The position numbers were made by a program, and so were the translations under genes. 64,000 nucleotides of DNA, taken from NCBI RefSeq assembly GCF_032164335.1, contig NZ_CP134152.1:2790001-2854000 (forward strand), in the 5' to 3' direction. Origin of the DNA: Winslowiella toletana (GTDB taxonomy: Bacteria > Pseudomonadota > Gammaproteobacteria > Enterobacterales > Enterobacteriaceae). This document shows positions 47,891 to 58,040 of this stretch, in pieces. Positions within the stretch are counted from its first letter, which is position 1. Each line of letters starts with the position of its first letter. The notes below the pieces were generated by a model that ran no database searches, was not told the origin of the DNA, and saw only the letters and a list, made by a program, of their open reading frames with translations.

Positions 47891-48205
47891 TTACGCCACT
47901 TTTACCGCACGCACCGGCTTACTTTTACCCTGCTCTGCCTCGTCATCAGACGCGACGGCGGCGCTGCTTTTTGGCAATTTACTGGTGCGCAGGATGTGGT
48001 TTACCGCATCTTTATTTTCTGCCAGATGCATGCCCAGCGCTTCTTGCTGCGCTTCATCCAGCTCAATACCGCTTGTCATCAGCCAGTCAGTGAAAACTTC
48101 TGCCATATCAAGCATTTTGTCATAAGCATCCGCTTCTTTTTTACTGGCAAACGTCATCTTTTCCTCACCTTTTCTGACAACGACATATTTTACTTCGATA
48201 GCCAT
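47891..48205 (-). CDS. yebG: SOS-regulated protein YebG
   Basis: YebG is a small DNA-damage-inducible protein of unknown mechanism. The 104-residue protein matches E. coli YebG in the first 75 residues ([27 protein letters not shown]) and has a charged tail. ATG 48205 is chosen because it fits the family start and has a LexA box upstream. Confidence 0.92.
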   Translation of the reverse strand: MAIEVKYVVVRKGEEKMTFASKKEADAYDKMLDMAEVFTDWLMTSGIELDEAQQEALGMHLAENKDAVNHILRTSKLPKSSAAVASDDEAEQGKSKPVRAVKVA

Positions 48206-48222
48206 GATTTTCGCCCATTTAA

Positions 48223-48238
48223 CTGTATTTATATCCAG
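48223..48238 (-). promoter_or_regulatory. LexA box of yebG
   Basis: The sequence CTGTATTTATATCCAG differs from the CTGT-N8-ACAG consensus by one base in the right half. It stands 17 bases before the yebG start, where E. coli yebG also has a LexA site. Confidence 0.7.
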
Positions 48239-48284
48239 TATAGCAGCAGCTTTTTTTGCGATCAAGCCGGCGAAGCAGATGTGC

Positions 48285-48300
48285 ACGCAATCGTTTTCGT
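48285..48300 (+). promoter_or_regulatory. PurR box upstream of purT
   Basis: ACGCAATCGTTTTCGT matches the PurR consensus ACGCAAACGTTTGCGT at 14 of 16 positions. It lies 41 bases before the purT start, so purine repression of purT is likely. Confidence 0.7.
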
Positions 48301-48341
48301 TTATACTGCGCGCGATTTTTTCATCTCTTCAGGTAGGTATT

Positions 48342-49520
48342 ATGTCGACTCTTGGAACCGCGCTGCGCCCTGCCGCAACTCGCGTGATGCTTTTAGGTTC
48401 AGGTGAACTGGGTAAAGAAGTGGCGATCGAATGTCAGCGTTTAGGCGTTGAAGTAATTGCTGTAGATCGCTATGCCGATGCACCCGCGATGCATGTGGCT
48501 CATCGCAGCCATGTGATCAACATGCTGGATGGCGAAGCGCTGAAGGCACTGGTTGCGAAAGAGCGTCCTGATTATATCGTGCCGGAAATCGAGGCCATTG
48601 CCACCGATATGCTGATCGAGCTGGAAAAACAGGGTCAGCGCGTAGTACCGACTGCCCGTGCCGCCCGCCTGACGATGAATCGCGAAGGTATCCGTCGTCT
48701 GGCCGCTGAGGAGCTGGCGCTGCCAACCTCCAGCTACCGCTTTGCCGACAGCAAAACCGCTTTCCTGCAAGCCACCGAGGAAATTGGCTTCCCGTGCATC
48801 ATTAAGCCGGTGATGAGCTCATCCGGCAAAGGCCAGAGCTTTATCCGTACAGCTTCACAGCTCGATCAGGCATGGGACTACGCGCAGCAAGGTGGCCGCG
48901 CCGGAGCAGGCCGGGTGATCGTTGAAGGCGTGGTGAATTTCGATTTCGAAATTACTCTGTTGACCATCAGTGCCGTCGACGGCATCCACTTCTGCGCACC
49001 AATTGGTCATCGCCAGCAGGATGGCGATTATCGTGAATCCTGGCAGCCGCAGCAGATGAGCGAGCTGGCGCTTAAGCGCGCCGAAGAGATTGCGGAGAAA
49101 GTGGTCAGCGCCTTAGGAGGTCATGGACTGTTTGGCGTCGAACTGTTTGTCTGTGGCGACGAGGTGGTGTTCAGCGAAGTGTCACCGCGTCCGCATGATA
49201 CCGGTATGGTAACGCTGATTTCACAGGATCTGTCTGAGTTCGCGCTGCACGTGCGCGCTTTCCTCGGCTTACCGGTTGGCGGAATCCGCCAGTATGGCGC
49301 GGCGGCCTCAGCGGTAATTTTGCCGCAGTTGGACAGCGATAACCTGCAGTTTAGCGGCGTGCCGGCAGTGCTGGGTGCTGGTCTGCAGCTGCGTCTGTTT
49401 GGTAAGCCGGAGATTCGCGGTCAGCGCCGCTTAGGCGTTGCGCTGGCAACCGGAGACAATATTGATCAAGCCGTCGAGCGCGCGATTGCCTGCGCAGCGG
49501 GCGTGAAAGTCAGCGGCTAA
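48342..49520 (+). CDS. purT: Formate-dependent phosphoribosylglycinamide formyltransferase 2
   Basis: PurT forms formyl-GAR in purine synthesis from formate and ATP, an alternative to PurN. The 392-residue protein has the ATP-grasp fold with [12 protein letters not shown] at the N terminus, GIRRLAAEE, the [10 protein letters not shown] loop and DFEITLL. Length and sequence match E. coli PurT. ATG 48342 is the family start. A PurR-like site precedes it. Confidence 0.96.
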   Translation: MSTLGTALRPAATRVMLLGSGELGKEVAIECQRLGVEVIAVDRYADAPAMHVAHRSHVINMLDGEALKALVAKERPDYIVPEIEAIATDMLIELEKQGQRVVPTARAARLTMNREGIRRLAAEELALPTSSYRFADSKTAFLQATEEIGFPCIIKPVMSSSGKGQSFIRTASQLDQAWDYAQQGGRAGAGRVIVEGVVNFDFEITLLTISAVDGIHFCAPIGHRQQDGDYRESWQPQQMSELALKRAEEIAEKVVSALGGHGLFGVELFVCGDEVVFSEVSPRPHDTGMVTLISQDLSEFALHVRAFLGLPVGGIRQYGAAASAVILPQLDSDNLQFSGVPAVLGAGLQLRLFGKPEIRGQRRLGVALATGDNIDQAVERAIACAAGVKVSG

Positions 49521-49523
49521 CAT

Positions 49524-49555
49524 TGCAGGGGCGTAGTTAAAACGCCCCTGCACTT
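49524..49555 (+). terminator. Terminator hairpin between purT and eda
   Basis: An 11-base perfect inverted repeat TGCAGGGGCGT / ACGCCCCTGCA with a 7-base loop is followed by CTTTC. It lies between the two convergent genes and may act for both. Confidence 0.7.
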
Positions 49556-49562
49556 TCAGCGC

Positions 49563-50201
49563 TTAACGTGCGCCCGCCACCGCTTCACGCGCCAGATCGG
49601 TAATTCGCTGATAATCTCCGGCTTCCAGCGCATCCGCGGGCACCAGCCAGGAACCGCCAATACAGAGCACGCTTTTCAGCGCCAGATAGTCACGGTAGTT
49701 GTTCGGCGTAATGCCGCCGGTCGGGCAGAAACGCACCTGAGGGAATGGACCGCCAATTGCCTGCAGCGCTTTCACGCCGCCGTTGGCTTCCGCCGGAAAG
49801 AATTTGAACTCGCGCAACCCGTATTCCAGACCGGTCATCAGCTCTGACACCGTGCTGATACCCGGAATCAATGGAATCGGGCCTTCAACCGCCGCTTTAA
49901 CCAGTGACTCAGTCAGTCCGGGACTGATGACAAATTGCGCCCCCGCTTCCGTCACTTCCGCCAGCTGCTGAGTATTCAGCACGGTACCTGCGCCGACAAT
50001 CGCCTCCGGCACCTGCTGGATTATCGCACGCAGCGCGTCCATCGCCACCGGCGTGCGCAGCGTCACTTCCAGCACGCGAACCCCGCCCGCAACCAGCGCT
50101 TTCGCCATCGGAACAGCATGTTCCAGTTTATTGACGACGATAACCGGAACTACCGGTCCGGTTGTCAAAATCTGTTCAGCGCTCGTCTTCCAGTTCTTCA
50201 T
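49563..50201 (-). CDS. eda: KDPG/KHG aldolase Eda
   Basis: Eda splits 2-keto-3-deoxy-6-phosphogluconate into pyruvate and glyceraldehyde 3-phosphate and acts on related keto acids. The 212-residue protein has the class I aldolase signatures: the glutamate in [12 protein letters not shown] and the Schiff-base lysine in [17 protein letters not shown] 50201 matches the E. coli start (MKNWKTSAE). In E. coli edd stands directly upstream; here edd is absent and a zwf terminator lies in its place. Confidence 0.96.
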   Translation of the reverse strand: MKNWKTSAEQILTTGPVVPVIVVNKLEHAVPMAKALVAGGVRVLEVTLRTPVAMDALRAIIQQVPEAIVGAGTVLNTQQLAEVTEAGAQFVISPGLTESLVKAAVEGPIPLIPGISTVSELMTGLEYGLREFKFFPAEANGGVKALQAIGGPFPQVRFCPTGGITPNNYRDYLALKSVLCIGGSWLVPADALEAGDYQRITDLAREAVAGAR

Positions 50202-50385
50202 CAGTGTCGTTCTCCGGTCGAGCCTGCTGCCTTTTCCGGTGGCGACAGCGGGCGAAAGTGACGCGCATCCGGCGTCAGGAAAGTGATAGCGCATCTACCA
50301 TACATGATTTAGCTGAACGGCGTCCATGCCATCAGGTGATTTTTAAAACTGCGGTTCATTTTTTCAAATCCCCGACAACACCGAC

Positions 50386-50409
50386 AAAAAAACCCGCCGA
50401 AGCGGGTTT
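50386..50409 (-). terminator. Rho-independent terminator of zwf
   Basis: A 7-base stem AACCCGC / GCGGGTT with a 4-base loop is followed on the minus strand by a long T run. It follows the zwf stop by about 16 bases. Confidence 0.88.
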
Positions 50410-50425
50410 GATTATTAACGATTAA

Positions 50426-51901
50426 TTACTCGAACTCATTCCAGGAGCGGCCATCACGGGTAATCATCGCTACGGAGGCGACGGGGCCCCAGGTACCTGC
50501 CTGATAAGGCTTAGGCGCTTCGTTATCCGCAGCCCAGGCATCCATGATGGAGTCAACCCACTTCCACGCCTCTTCCACTTCATCGCGGCGCACAAACAGC
50601 GCCTGGATGCCGCGCATGGTTTCCAGCAGCAAACGCTCATAAGCATCGGCCAGATGCGACTGGTTAAAGGTTTCGGAGTAGCTTAGATCCAGCTTGGTGG
50701 TTTGCAGGTTATGTTTATGATCGAGACCCGGCACTTTATTCAGAATCTGAATATCCACGCCTTCATCTGGCTGCAAGCGGATAGTCAGTTTATTCTGCGG
50801 CAGCTCTTGCCAGGACTCTTTAAACAGGTTCAGCGCCGGGTTCTTGAAGTAGACCACCACTTCAGAACATTTGGTTGGCAGACGTTTACCGGTACGCAGG
50901 TAGAACGGCACACCCGCCCAGCGCCAGTCATCAATATCCACCCGGATCGAGACAAAAGATTCGGTATGGCTGGATTTGTTTGCGCCCTCTTCTTCGAGGT
51001 AGCCCGGCACTTTTTTGCCCTGCACAAAACCAGCGGTGTACTGACCACGCACGGTTTTTTCACGCACGTTAGTGTGGTCGATACGGCGCAGCGAGCGCAG
51101 CACTTTAACTTTTTCGTCGCGGATTCGGTCAGCAGAGAGGTCTGCCGGTGGCGACATGGCAATCATGGTCAGAATCTGCAGCAGGTGGTTCTGAATCATA
51201 TCGCGCATCTGACCCGCCTGGTCGAAGTAACCCCAGCGGCCTTCGATACCTACTTCTTCTGCAACGGTAATCTGCACGTGGTCAATCGTGCGGTTGTCCC
51301 AGTTGGAGGCAAACAGCGAGTTAGCAAAACGCAGCGCCAGCAGGTTCAGTACCGTCTCTTTACCCAGATAGTGGTCGATACGGAACACCTGGCTCTCTTC
51401 GAAATACTCGCCAACCTGGTCGTTAATTTCGCGTGAGGTCTCCAGTGAGGTGCCCAGCGGCTTCTCCATCACCACGCGTGCCGGCATCGCATTCAGCTTC
51501 GCCTGGCCCAGACCTTTACAGATGGCGCCAAAGGTGCTTGGCGGCATCGCGAAATAGTTAATCGTCACGCGTTTTTTCTGATCCAGCATCTTGCCCAATT
51601 TCGGGAAGTGTGAAGTCTCATTTACGTCGAGGTTACAAAAATCGAGGCGGTTGCTGAGCTTATCCCAAAGTGCCTCATCGATTTTCTCTTTCATGAAGGT
51701 TTCCAGCGCTTCACGCGTGACTTTGGTATAAGCAGCTTTATCCCAGTCTGCACGGCCAACACCGATAATGCGCGAGTCTTCATGGATCTGACCGGCTTTT
51801 TCCAGTTGATACAGTGAAGGCAACAGTTTCCGGCGTGCAAGATCGCCCTTGGCACCGAAAATAACCAGATCGCATGCCTGGGCTGTTTGTGTTACCGCCA
51901 T
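50426..51901 (-). CDS. zwf: Glucose-6-phosphate 1-dehydrogenase
   Basis: Zwf oxidises glucose 6-phosphate to the lactone and makes NADPH at the entry of the oxidative pentose phosphate route. The 491-residue protein has the NADP-binding start [16 protein letters not shown], the signature [11 protein letters not shown] with the catalytic lysine, and EKPLGTS. It matches E. coli Zwf in length. It is divergent from hexR. Confidence 0.97.
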   Translation of the reverse strand: MAVTQTAQACDLVIFGAKGDLARRKLLPSLYQLEKAGQIHEDSRIIGVGRADWDKAAYTKVTREALETFMKEKIDEALWDKLSNRLDFCNLDVNETSHFPKLGKMLDQKKRVTINYFAMPPSTFGAICKGLGQAKLNAMPARVVMEKPLGTSLETSREINDQVGEYFEESQVFRIDHYLGKETVLNLLALRFANSLFASNWDNRTIDHVQITVAEEVGIEGRWGYFDQAGQMRDMIQNHLLQILTMIAMSPPADLSADRIRDEKVKVLRSLRRIDHTNVREKTVRGQYTAGFVQGKKVPGYLEEEGANKSSHTESFVSIRVDIDDWRWAGVPFYLRTGKRLPTKCSEVVVYFKNPALNLFKESWQELPQNKLTIRLQPDEGVDIQILNKVPGLDHKHNLQTTKLDLSYSETFNQSHLADAYERLLLETMRGIQALFVRRDEVEEAWKWVDSIMDAWAADNEAPKPYQAGTWGPVASVAMITRDGRSWNEFE

Positions 51902-52286
51902 TTTAATCTCCTCGTTTCCGGATGAATCTGACTTGCGGATTCCGTAATCAGTCAGACTCTTAATTGTAATTTTCTTTCAATACAATGTACTTCTTTGGCT
52001 ATGGCGCGTAAACCTGCGCGGCGTCTGCCAGGCCAATGTATTTGCCAATGTCCAATTTACTGGCTGTTTAAATCAGCAATAGGTCAGTTTGTGCGTAATT
52101 TTTCGACTTTTTTGTTACCGTTTTACCATTATGAAAATCAGACCCAGCTCATACTCTGATAAAAAATGTAAAGATTGGCCGTCTGGCTCTGCCTGTCATC
52201 CGTTATGGCATTGTATATTCTCTACAAAATGACATCGATTTCTCCTTTGAATGAAATCGTCAGAATTGATGAGTGGTTATCCCCCG
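51902..52286. promoter_or_regulatory. Divergent zwf/hexR promoter region
   Basis: The 385-base gap has no gene. TTGTAATTTTCTTTCAATACAA at about 51965-51986 is an inverted repeat with TTGTA/TACAA ends, and resembles a loose HexR site (HexR sites are of the TGTAAT-N-ATTACA type). HexR controls zwf in related bacteria. The match is imperfect. Confidence 0.4.
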
Positions 52287-53156
52287 ATGAATATGCTGGA
52301 AAAAATTCAGACTTCTGTTGAATACCTTAGCAAATCTGAACGCAAAGTTGCTGAGGTGATCCTCGCCGCGCCACAAACCGCCATGCACTCCAGCATCGCC
52401 TTGCTGGCGCGTGCAGCGGAAGTCAGTGAGCCTACGGTTAATCGCTTTTGTCACCGGCTGGAAACCAAAGGGTTCCCCGATTTTAAACTGCAACTGGCCC
52501 AAAGTCTGGTCACCGGCACGCCGTATGTCAGCCGTAACATTGATGAAAATGACAATGTCGACTGTTATACCGGCAAGATTTTTGAATCGGCGATGGCCGG
52601 TCTGGACCAGGTACGCCAGCATCTTGATATCAGCGTGGTCAACCGTGCGGTCGACCTGCTGACCCAGGCAAAGAAAATCGCCTTTTTTGGCCTCGGCGCC
52701 TCGGCGGCGGTGGCTCATGATGCGATGAATAAATTTTTCCGCTTCAATGTTCCTGTCATCTATTCCGATGATATTGTGATGCAGCGCATGAGTTGCATGA
52801 ACAGCGCAGAAGGTGACGTGATCGTGCTGATTTCGCACACTGGCCGCACCAAAAATTTAATCGAACTGGCACGTCTGGCACGCGAAAATGACGGCACCGT
52901 GCTGGCAATTACCTCACCCGGCTCTCCGCTGGCGCTTGAGGCTTCACTGGCGCTGACCCTCGATGTGCCTGAAGATACCGACATTTACATGCCAATGGTC
53001 TCGCGCCTGGCGCAATTAACCGTGATCGATGTGCTGGCAACCGGTTTTACTTTACGTCGGGGACCAAAATTCAGAGATAACCTGAAGCGCGTCAAAGAAG
53101 GTTTGAAAGAATCGCGGTTAGATAAGGACGCGGCAACCTCGCTCTTTCCGCGCTAG
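52287..53156 (+). CDS. hexR: RpiR-family regulator HexR
   Basis: HexR represses central carbon genes such as zwf and the Entner-Doudoroff genes, and binds KDPG. The 289-residue protein has an N-terminal RpiR helix-turn-helix (about residues 1-77, SEPTVNRFCHRLETKGF) and a C-terminal SIS domain (about 115-255; IAFFGLGASAAVAHDAMNKFF). ATG 52287 gives the family start MNMLEKIQ and the length of the E. coli protein. Confidence 0.95.
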   Translation: MNMLEKIQTSVEYLSKSERKVAEVILAAPQTAMHSSIALLARAAEVSEPTVNRFCHRLETKGFPDFKLQLAQSLVTGTPYVSRNIDENDNVDCYTGKIFESAMAGLDQVRQHLDISVVNRAVDLLTQAKKIAFFGLGASAAVAHDAMNKFFRFNVPVIYSDDIVMQRMSCMNSAEGDVIVLISHTGRTKNLIELARLARENDGTVLAITSPGSPLALEASLALTLDVPEDTDIYMPMVSRLAQLTVIDVLATGFTLRRGPKFRDNLKRVKEGLKESRLDKDAATSLFPR

Positions 53157-53283
53157 CATTCAACTACTATTAAAATCAGGGGGTCGACCAGGTATGCCCC
53201 TTGTTATATAAATGTTATAACCAGAACAGATGAACCCGTGATTGCTATGGCAACACCACGTTTACAAGTCAACGGAGTCCTAC

Positions 53284-54726
53284 ATGTCAAGACGTCTCAG
53301 AAGAACCAAGATTGTAACTACCTTAGGCCCGGCAACCGATCGCGATAACAACCTTGAAAAGATCATCGCTGCTGGCGCTAACGTTGTTCGTCTTAACTTC
53401 TCGCACGGTACGCCTGAAGATCATCAGCTTCGTGCCGATAAAACCCGCGAAATTGCAAAAAAACTTGGCCGTCACGTGGCGATCCTCGGCGATCTGCAAG
53501 GTCCGAAAATTCGAGTTTCTACCTTTAAAGAAGGCAAAGTTTTCCTTAATCTCGGCGATCGCTTCCTGCTGGATGCCAACCTGAGCAAAGGCGAAGGCGA
53601 CAGAGAAAAAGTCGGCATTGATTATAAAGGCCTGCCGGAAGATGTGGTGCCTGGCGATGTGCTGCTGCTCGACGACGGGCGCGTACAGCTAAAAGTACTG
53701 GAAGTTCAGGGCATGAAAGTGTTCACCGAAGTCACCGTCGGGGGGCCACTTTCCAATAACAAAGGCATTAATAAACTTGGCGGTGGCCTGTCGGCAGAAG
53801 CGCTGACCGAAAAAGACAAGGCTGATATTCTGACCGCAGCTAAAATCGGCGTCGACTATCTGGCCGTCTCTTTCCCGCGCTGCGGCGAAGACCTGCACTA
53901 CGCACGTCGACTGGCACGTGAAGCTGGCTGCGACGCGATGATCGTTTCAAAAGTCGAGCGTGCAGAAGCGGTGGCCACCCAGGCCGCAATGGATGATATT
54001 ATTCTTGCCTCAGACGTTGTGATGGTGGCGCGTGGCGATCTGGGCGTCGAAATTGGCGATCCTGAACTGGTCGGTATTCAGAAAGCACTGATCCGTCGTG
54101 CGCGTCAGCTTAATCGTTCCGTTATCACTGCCACCCAGATGATGGAATCGATGATCACGAATCCAATGCCAACCCGCGCAGAAGTGATGGACGTGGCGAA
54201 CGCAGTGCTGGATGGTACGGATGCGGTAATGCTTTCTGCCGAAACCGCCGCCGGTCAGTATCCGGCGGAAACCGTTTCAGCGATGGCGAAAGTTTGTCTG
54301 GGTGCGGAAAAGATCCCGAGCATCAACGTATCCAAACACCGCCTTGAAGTACAGTTCGATAATATCGAAGAGGCGATTGCCATGTCGGCCATGTACGCTG
54401 CTAACCATCTGCAAGGGGTGACGGCGATTATCACCATGACCGAATCTGGCCGCACCGCGCTGATGACATCACGTATTACGTCTGGCCTGCCAATTTTCGC
54501 CATGTCACGTCATGAGCGTACGCTGAACCTGACGGCGCTGTATCGTGGCGTTACGCCGGTTTACTTCGACAGTAATAATGACGGCGTGGCAGCGGCTAAC
54601 GATGCCATTAACCTGCTGCGTGATAAAGGCTTCCTCGTTTCCGGCGATCTGGTTATCGTCACTCAGGGTGACGTGATGAGTACCGTCGGTACTACCAATA
54701 CCAGCCGCGTGTTACGCGTCGAATAA
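53284..54726 (+). CDS. pykA: Pyruvate kinase II
   Basis: PykA converts phosphoenolpyruvate and ADP to pyruvate and ATP. The 480-residue protein has the N-terminal [12 protein letters not shown], the catalytic lysine region [11 protein letters not shown] and the metal ligand segment [11 protein letters not shown]. Length equals E. coli PykA. ATG 53284 is preceded by CGGAG. A strong terminator follows. Confidence 0.97.
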   Translation: MSRRLRRTKIVTTLGPATDRDNNLEKIIAAGANVVRLNFSHGTPEDHQLRADKTREIAKKLGRHVAILGDLQGPKIRVSTFKEGKVFLNLGDRFLLDANLSKGEGDREKVGIDYKGLPEDVVPGDVLLLDDGRVQLKVLEVQGMKVFTEVTVGGPLSNNKGINKLGGGLSAEALTEKDKADILTAAKIGVDYLAVSFPRCGEDLHYARRLAREAGCDAMIVSKVERAEAVATQAAMDDIILASDVVMVARGDLGVEIGDPELVGIQKALIRRARQLNRSVITATQMMESMITNPMPTRAEVMDVANAVLDGTDAVMLSAETAAGQYPAETVSAMAKVCLGAEKIPSINVSKHRLEVQFDNIEEAIAMSAMYAANHLQGVTAIITMTESGRTALMTSRITSGLPIFAMSRHERTLNLTALYRGVTPVYFDSNNDGVAAANDAINLLRDKGFLVSGDLVIVTQGDVMSTVGTTNTSRVLRVE

Positions 54727-54741
54727 TTTCTGCCGTAACCG

Positions 54742-54770
54742 ATTGGGCTGCCCTTGCAGCCCAATTTTTT
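54742..54770 (+). terminator. Rho-independent terminator of pykA
   Basis: A 10-base stem ATTGGGCTGC / GCAGCCCAAT with a 4-base loop is followed by TTTTTT, 15 bases after the pykA stop. Confidence 0.92.
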
Positions 54771-54844
54771 GCCCTTCCCTGCTGAAATATCCTCCACCCG
54801 CCACCAATAGCCCGATAGTCACTCTGGTTTCCCCGGCACAAAAA

Positions 54845-54860
54845 TGTGATCTGCATCACA
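54845..54860 (+). promoter_or_regulatory. CRP-like site upstream of dfoJ
   Basis: TGTGATCTGCATCACA has the consensus halves TGTGA and TCACA with a 6-base spacer. It lies about 310 bases before dfoJ, in a 445-base gap without other genes. The distance is long, so a far promoter would be needed. Confidence 0.5.
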
Positions 54861-54913
54861 AATTTAACATCAATAAAGCTTAACACTTTCATGTAAGAAT
54901 AAACTCATTGAAT

Positions 54914-54932
54914 GCTAATGATTACTATTTAT
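54914..54932 (+). promoter_or_regulatory. Candidate Fur box upstream of dfoJ
   Basis: GCTAATGATTACTATTTAT matches the 19-base Fur consensus GATAATGATAATCATTATC at about 12 positions. Iron control of a siderophore operon is expected, and the rest of the gap (54727-55171) holds no gene. The match is weak; other A/T-rich segments could serve. Confidence 0.35.
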
Positions 54933-55171
54933 AATCTCATTCACACCAATAAAAGGTAACATCCGGGTAACATATAGTGATTTAACCTTATGAAATGAGT
55001 GATTATCGCGCACTATCGACTTCTGACGCTGTTTTAGCGCATTAATCGAACAAGTGTGTTTCTGATAATTCTTAAATAGCATTTAACTGATGTCTTCTGA
55101 CATCGCAGGGTAAACGGCTGTCATGTTGCTATGGCGGCAGGGTTTCTTACGTCCAAAAAAAGGTACAGGGT

Positions 55172-56725
55172 ATGGTCTTTGGTTCTCAAGCAGCGCTCAC
55201 TGCCTCACAGTTTCAACAACACCCCGATGAGGCGGCTGGTGATATGCTGTTTAATGCCGCCCAGCTTGATGCATATTCGCAACAAACGCTGACGGCGCTG
55301 CAATTAATCAACAACACCATTCAGCAGGTCGAAAAACCTTTTAGCGGTATTCTTCCCCATGAGCTGGCACCGGCGTTTAACGCTGTCGACCTTAATGCCC
55401 CGCTGCTGAACAGCGACGCGGCTCTGGAAGAGCTGTCGCAGCTCTATCTGCGCGATGCGGTCTACTTCCATCATCCGAAATATATTGCCCATCTGAACTG
55501 CCCGGTGGTACTGCCTTCACTGCTGGCAGAGCAGATTATGAGCGCGGTAAACAGCTCGGTCGATACCTGGGATCAGAGCGCGGGCGGCACCTTAATTGAA
55601 CAGAAAGTCATCGACTGGACGTTAAGCCGTATCGGCCTGCCCGCCAGTTCAGACGGTATCTTTACCAGCGGTGGTACCCAGTCAAATCTGATGGCAATGC
55701 TGCTGGCCCGCGACAGCTGGTGTGCTAAACATCGCCCGGGCCATTTGATTAAGCAGAAAGGCCTGCCGCCGGAAGCCAGTAAGTGGCGTATTTTCACCTC
55801 AAAACTGAGCCACTTCAGCATTCAAAAATCGACGGCGATTCTCGGCCTCGGTTACGACGCGGTGATTGCCATCGATCACGATGAGCACTACCGCATGGAC
55901 GCCACGCTGCTGGAGCAGGAAATCCAGCGCTGCCACCAGCAAGGGCTGATTCCGATTGCGGTCGTTGCCACCAGCGGCACGACCGATTTTGGCAGCATTG
56001 ATCCGCTTAGCTCGGTGGCGACGCTCTGCCAGCATTACGGTTTATGGATGCATGTTGATGCCGCTTACGGCTGCGGCCTGCTGGTTTCACCGCAGCACCG
56101 TCAGCGCCTGAACGGCATTGAACAGGCTGATTCAGTCACGGTTGATTACCATAAATCGTTCTTCCAGACCGTCAGCTGTGGCGCGTTCTTTGTCCGCGAC
56201 CGTCAGCACCTTAGCCACGTTACGGTGCATGCCGATTATCTGAATCCGCTCAGTGCGCAGCAGGAAGGCACGCCAAATCTGGTCAATAAAAGCATTCAGA
56301 CCACCCGACGTTTCGATGCGCTGAAAATGTGGATGACGCTGCGCATTATGGGGCCGGATGCACTGGGCGAAGCCTTCGATACGCTGCTTGACCTGACCCG
56401 CACCGCACATCAGCTACTGACAGCCCACCCGTCTATTGACGTGCTGCATCAGCCAGAGCTGACGACCCAGATCTTCCGCTATTTACCACGCCCTGGCGTC
56501 AGCGATGCGGTGGTCGATGAGATCAATGCGCAGATCCGAAAATCGCTGTTCCGCTCCGGTAACGCGGTAGTGGCTGGCACCAAAGTGAATGGCCGCCAGT
56601 ATCTGAAGTTTACCCTGCTGAATCCGGCCACCACCTCAGCAGACCTGGAAGACATTATTGCGCTGGTCGCACATTACGGACGTGAACTGGCGCGAAGTCA
56701 GAGCCTGAGCGCGGTTAATCAGTGA
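55172..56725 (+). CDS. dfoJ: PLP-dependent lysine decarboxylase of desferrioxamine synthesis
   Basis: DfoJ makes cadaverine from lysine, the first step to desferrioxamine. The 517-residue protein is a group II PLP decarboxylase: the pyridoxal lysine is in VDYHKSFFQTVSCG, the aspartate in HVDAAYGCG, and QSAGGTLIE and TSGGTQSNLM match the family (DesA in Streptomyces). It heads the operon; dfoA starts 10 bases after its stop. Confidence 0.9.
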   Translation: MVFGSQAALTASQFQQHPDEAAGDMLFNAAQLDAYSQQTLTALQLINNTIQQVEKPFSGILPHELAPAFNAVDLNAPLLNSDAALEELSQLYLRDAVYFHHPKYIAHLNCPVVLPSLLAEQIMSAVNSSVDTWDQSAGGTLIEQKVIDWTLSRIGLPASSDGIFTSGGTQSNLMAMLLARDSWCAKHRPGHLIKQKGLPPEASKWRIFTSKLSHFSIQKSTAILGLGYDAVIAIDHDEHYRMDATLLEQEIQRCHQQGLIPIAVVATSGTTDFGSIDPLSSVATLCQHYGLWMHVDAAYGCGLLVSPQHRQRLNGIEQADSVTVDYHKSFFQTVSCGAFFVRDRQHLSHVTVHADYLNPLSAQQEGTPNLVNKSIQTTRRFDALKMWMTLRIMGPDALGEAFDTLLDLTRTAHQLLTAHPSIDVLHQPELTTQIFRYLPRPGVSDAVVDEINAQIRKSLFRSGNAVVAGTKVNGRQYLKFTLLNPATTSADLEDIIALVAHYGRELARSQSLSAVNQ

Positions 56726-56735
56726 GAGCAAAACC

Positions 56736-58040
56736 ATGAATGACAAGATTTATGATTTTATCGGTATTGGCATCGGCCCGTTTAACCTCGGCCTGGCCTG
56801 CCTGACAGATCCAATTGAAGGCGTGGACGGCGTATTCCTCGATCAGAATAGCGGATTTGACTGGCACACCGGCATGATGCTGGAAAGCGCGCATCTGCAA
56901 ACGCCATTTATGGCCGACCTGGTGACGCTGGCCGACCCGACCAGCCGCTTCAGCCTGCTTAACTATATGAAGCAAACCGGCAAGCTGTATCGTTTTTATA
57001 TCCGTGAAGACTTCTTCCTGATGCGCAAGGAGTATAACCAGTACTGCCAGTGGGCCAGCGCCCAACTGGATAATCTGCACTGGAATACCCGGGTTGACTA
57101 CGTCAGCTATGACGAGCAGCTGCAATGTTATCGCCTGCGCAGCGTCTCAACGCAGACCGGCGAAACGCAAAGCTGGCTGGCACGCAAACTGGTGTTGGGC
57201 ACCGGCCCGAGCGCGTGGATGCCGCCATGCAGCCGCCCGCATCGTCAGCGCCTGACGCACTCCAGTGAGTATCTGGCAGACAAAGCGGCGTTACAGCAGA
57301 AAAACTCGATCACCGTGCTGGGCAGCGGCCAGAGCGCCGCCGAGATCTTCTACGACCTGCTATGTGATATCGACACGCATCATTATCAGCTGAACTGGAT
57401 AACCCGTGCACCGCGCTTCTATCCGCTGGAGTACACCAAGCTGACGCTGGAGATGACCTCGCCGGAGTGGATTGACTATTTCCATGCCCTGCCCGCCAGC
57501 AAGCGGGATGAGCTGAATGCTAAACATAAGAATCTGTATAAAGGGATTAACAGCTGTCTGATCAACGACATTTATGACCTGCTGTATGTGAAACAGCTGG
57601 ATGGCGATCTTAACGTCAATCTGTTTACCCACGCTGAACTGAACGATATGCGCTGGCTGCCGAGCGGTGAATTTGAGCTGGCGCTGCATCAGCAGGAGCA
57701 GGATGTCGACTTTGTCCGCCGCAGTGAAGGGCTGGTGATGGCGACCGGTTATCAGTACCAGCCACCGATGTTCGTCGAAGGCATTGCCGATCGCCTGCGC
57801 TGGGATGAGAAAGGCCGCTATGACGTGCAGCGTAACTACAGCATCGATCAGCATAACCAGGTGTTTGTACAGAACGCCGAACTGCACACCCACGGCTTTG
57901 TCACGCCGGACTTAGGCATGGCCTGCTATCGCAACTCGGTGCTGATTCGCGAAATTACCGGACGTGAGATCTATCCGGTCGAGCGCCAGATTGCTTTCCA
58001 GACTTTTCCGGCTCAATCGGAGGTGCGCAGTGAGCGATAA
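56736..58040 (+). CDS. dfoA: Cadaverine N-hydroxylase of desferrioxamine synthesis
   Basis: DfoA is a flavin monooxygenase that hydroxylates cadaverine to N-hydroxycadaverine. The 434-residue protein belongs to the lysine/ornithine N-monooxygenase family (IucD, DesB), with FAD motif GIGIGPFNLGLACL at the N terminus, the NADPH motif VLGSGQSAAEIFYDL and the later MATGYQYQPP. It overlaps dfoC by 11 bases, so the two are probably translated together. Confidence 0.92.
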   Translation: MNDKIYDFIGIGIGPFNLGLACLTDPIEGVDGVFLDQNSGFDWHTGMMLESAHLQTPFMADLVTLADPTSRFSLLNYMKQTGKLYRFYIREDFFLMRKEYNQYCQWASAQLDNLHWNTRVDYVSYDEQLQCYRLRSVSTQTGETQSWLARKLVLGTGPSAWMPPCSRPHRQRLTHSSEYLADKAALQQKNSITVLGSGQSAAEIFYDLLCDIDTHHYQLNWITRAPRFYPLEYTKLTLEMTSPEWIDYFHALPASKRDELNAKHKNLYKGINSCLINDIYDLLYVKQLDGDLNVNLFTHAELNDMRWLPSGEFELALHQQEQDVDFVRRSEGLVMATGYQYQPPMFVEGIADRLRWDEKGRYDVQRNYSIDQHNQVFVQNAELHTHGFVTPDLGMACYRNSVLIREITGREIYPVERQIAFQTFPAQSEVRSER

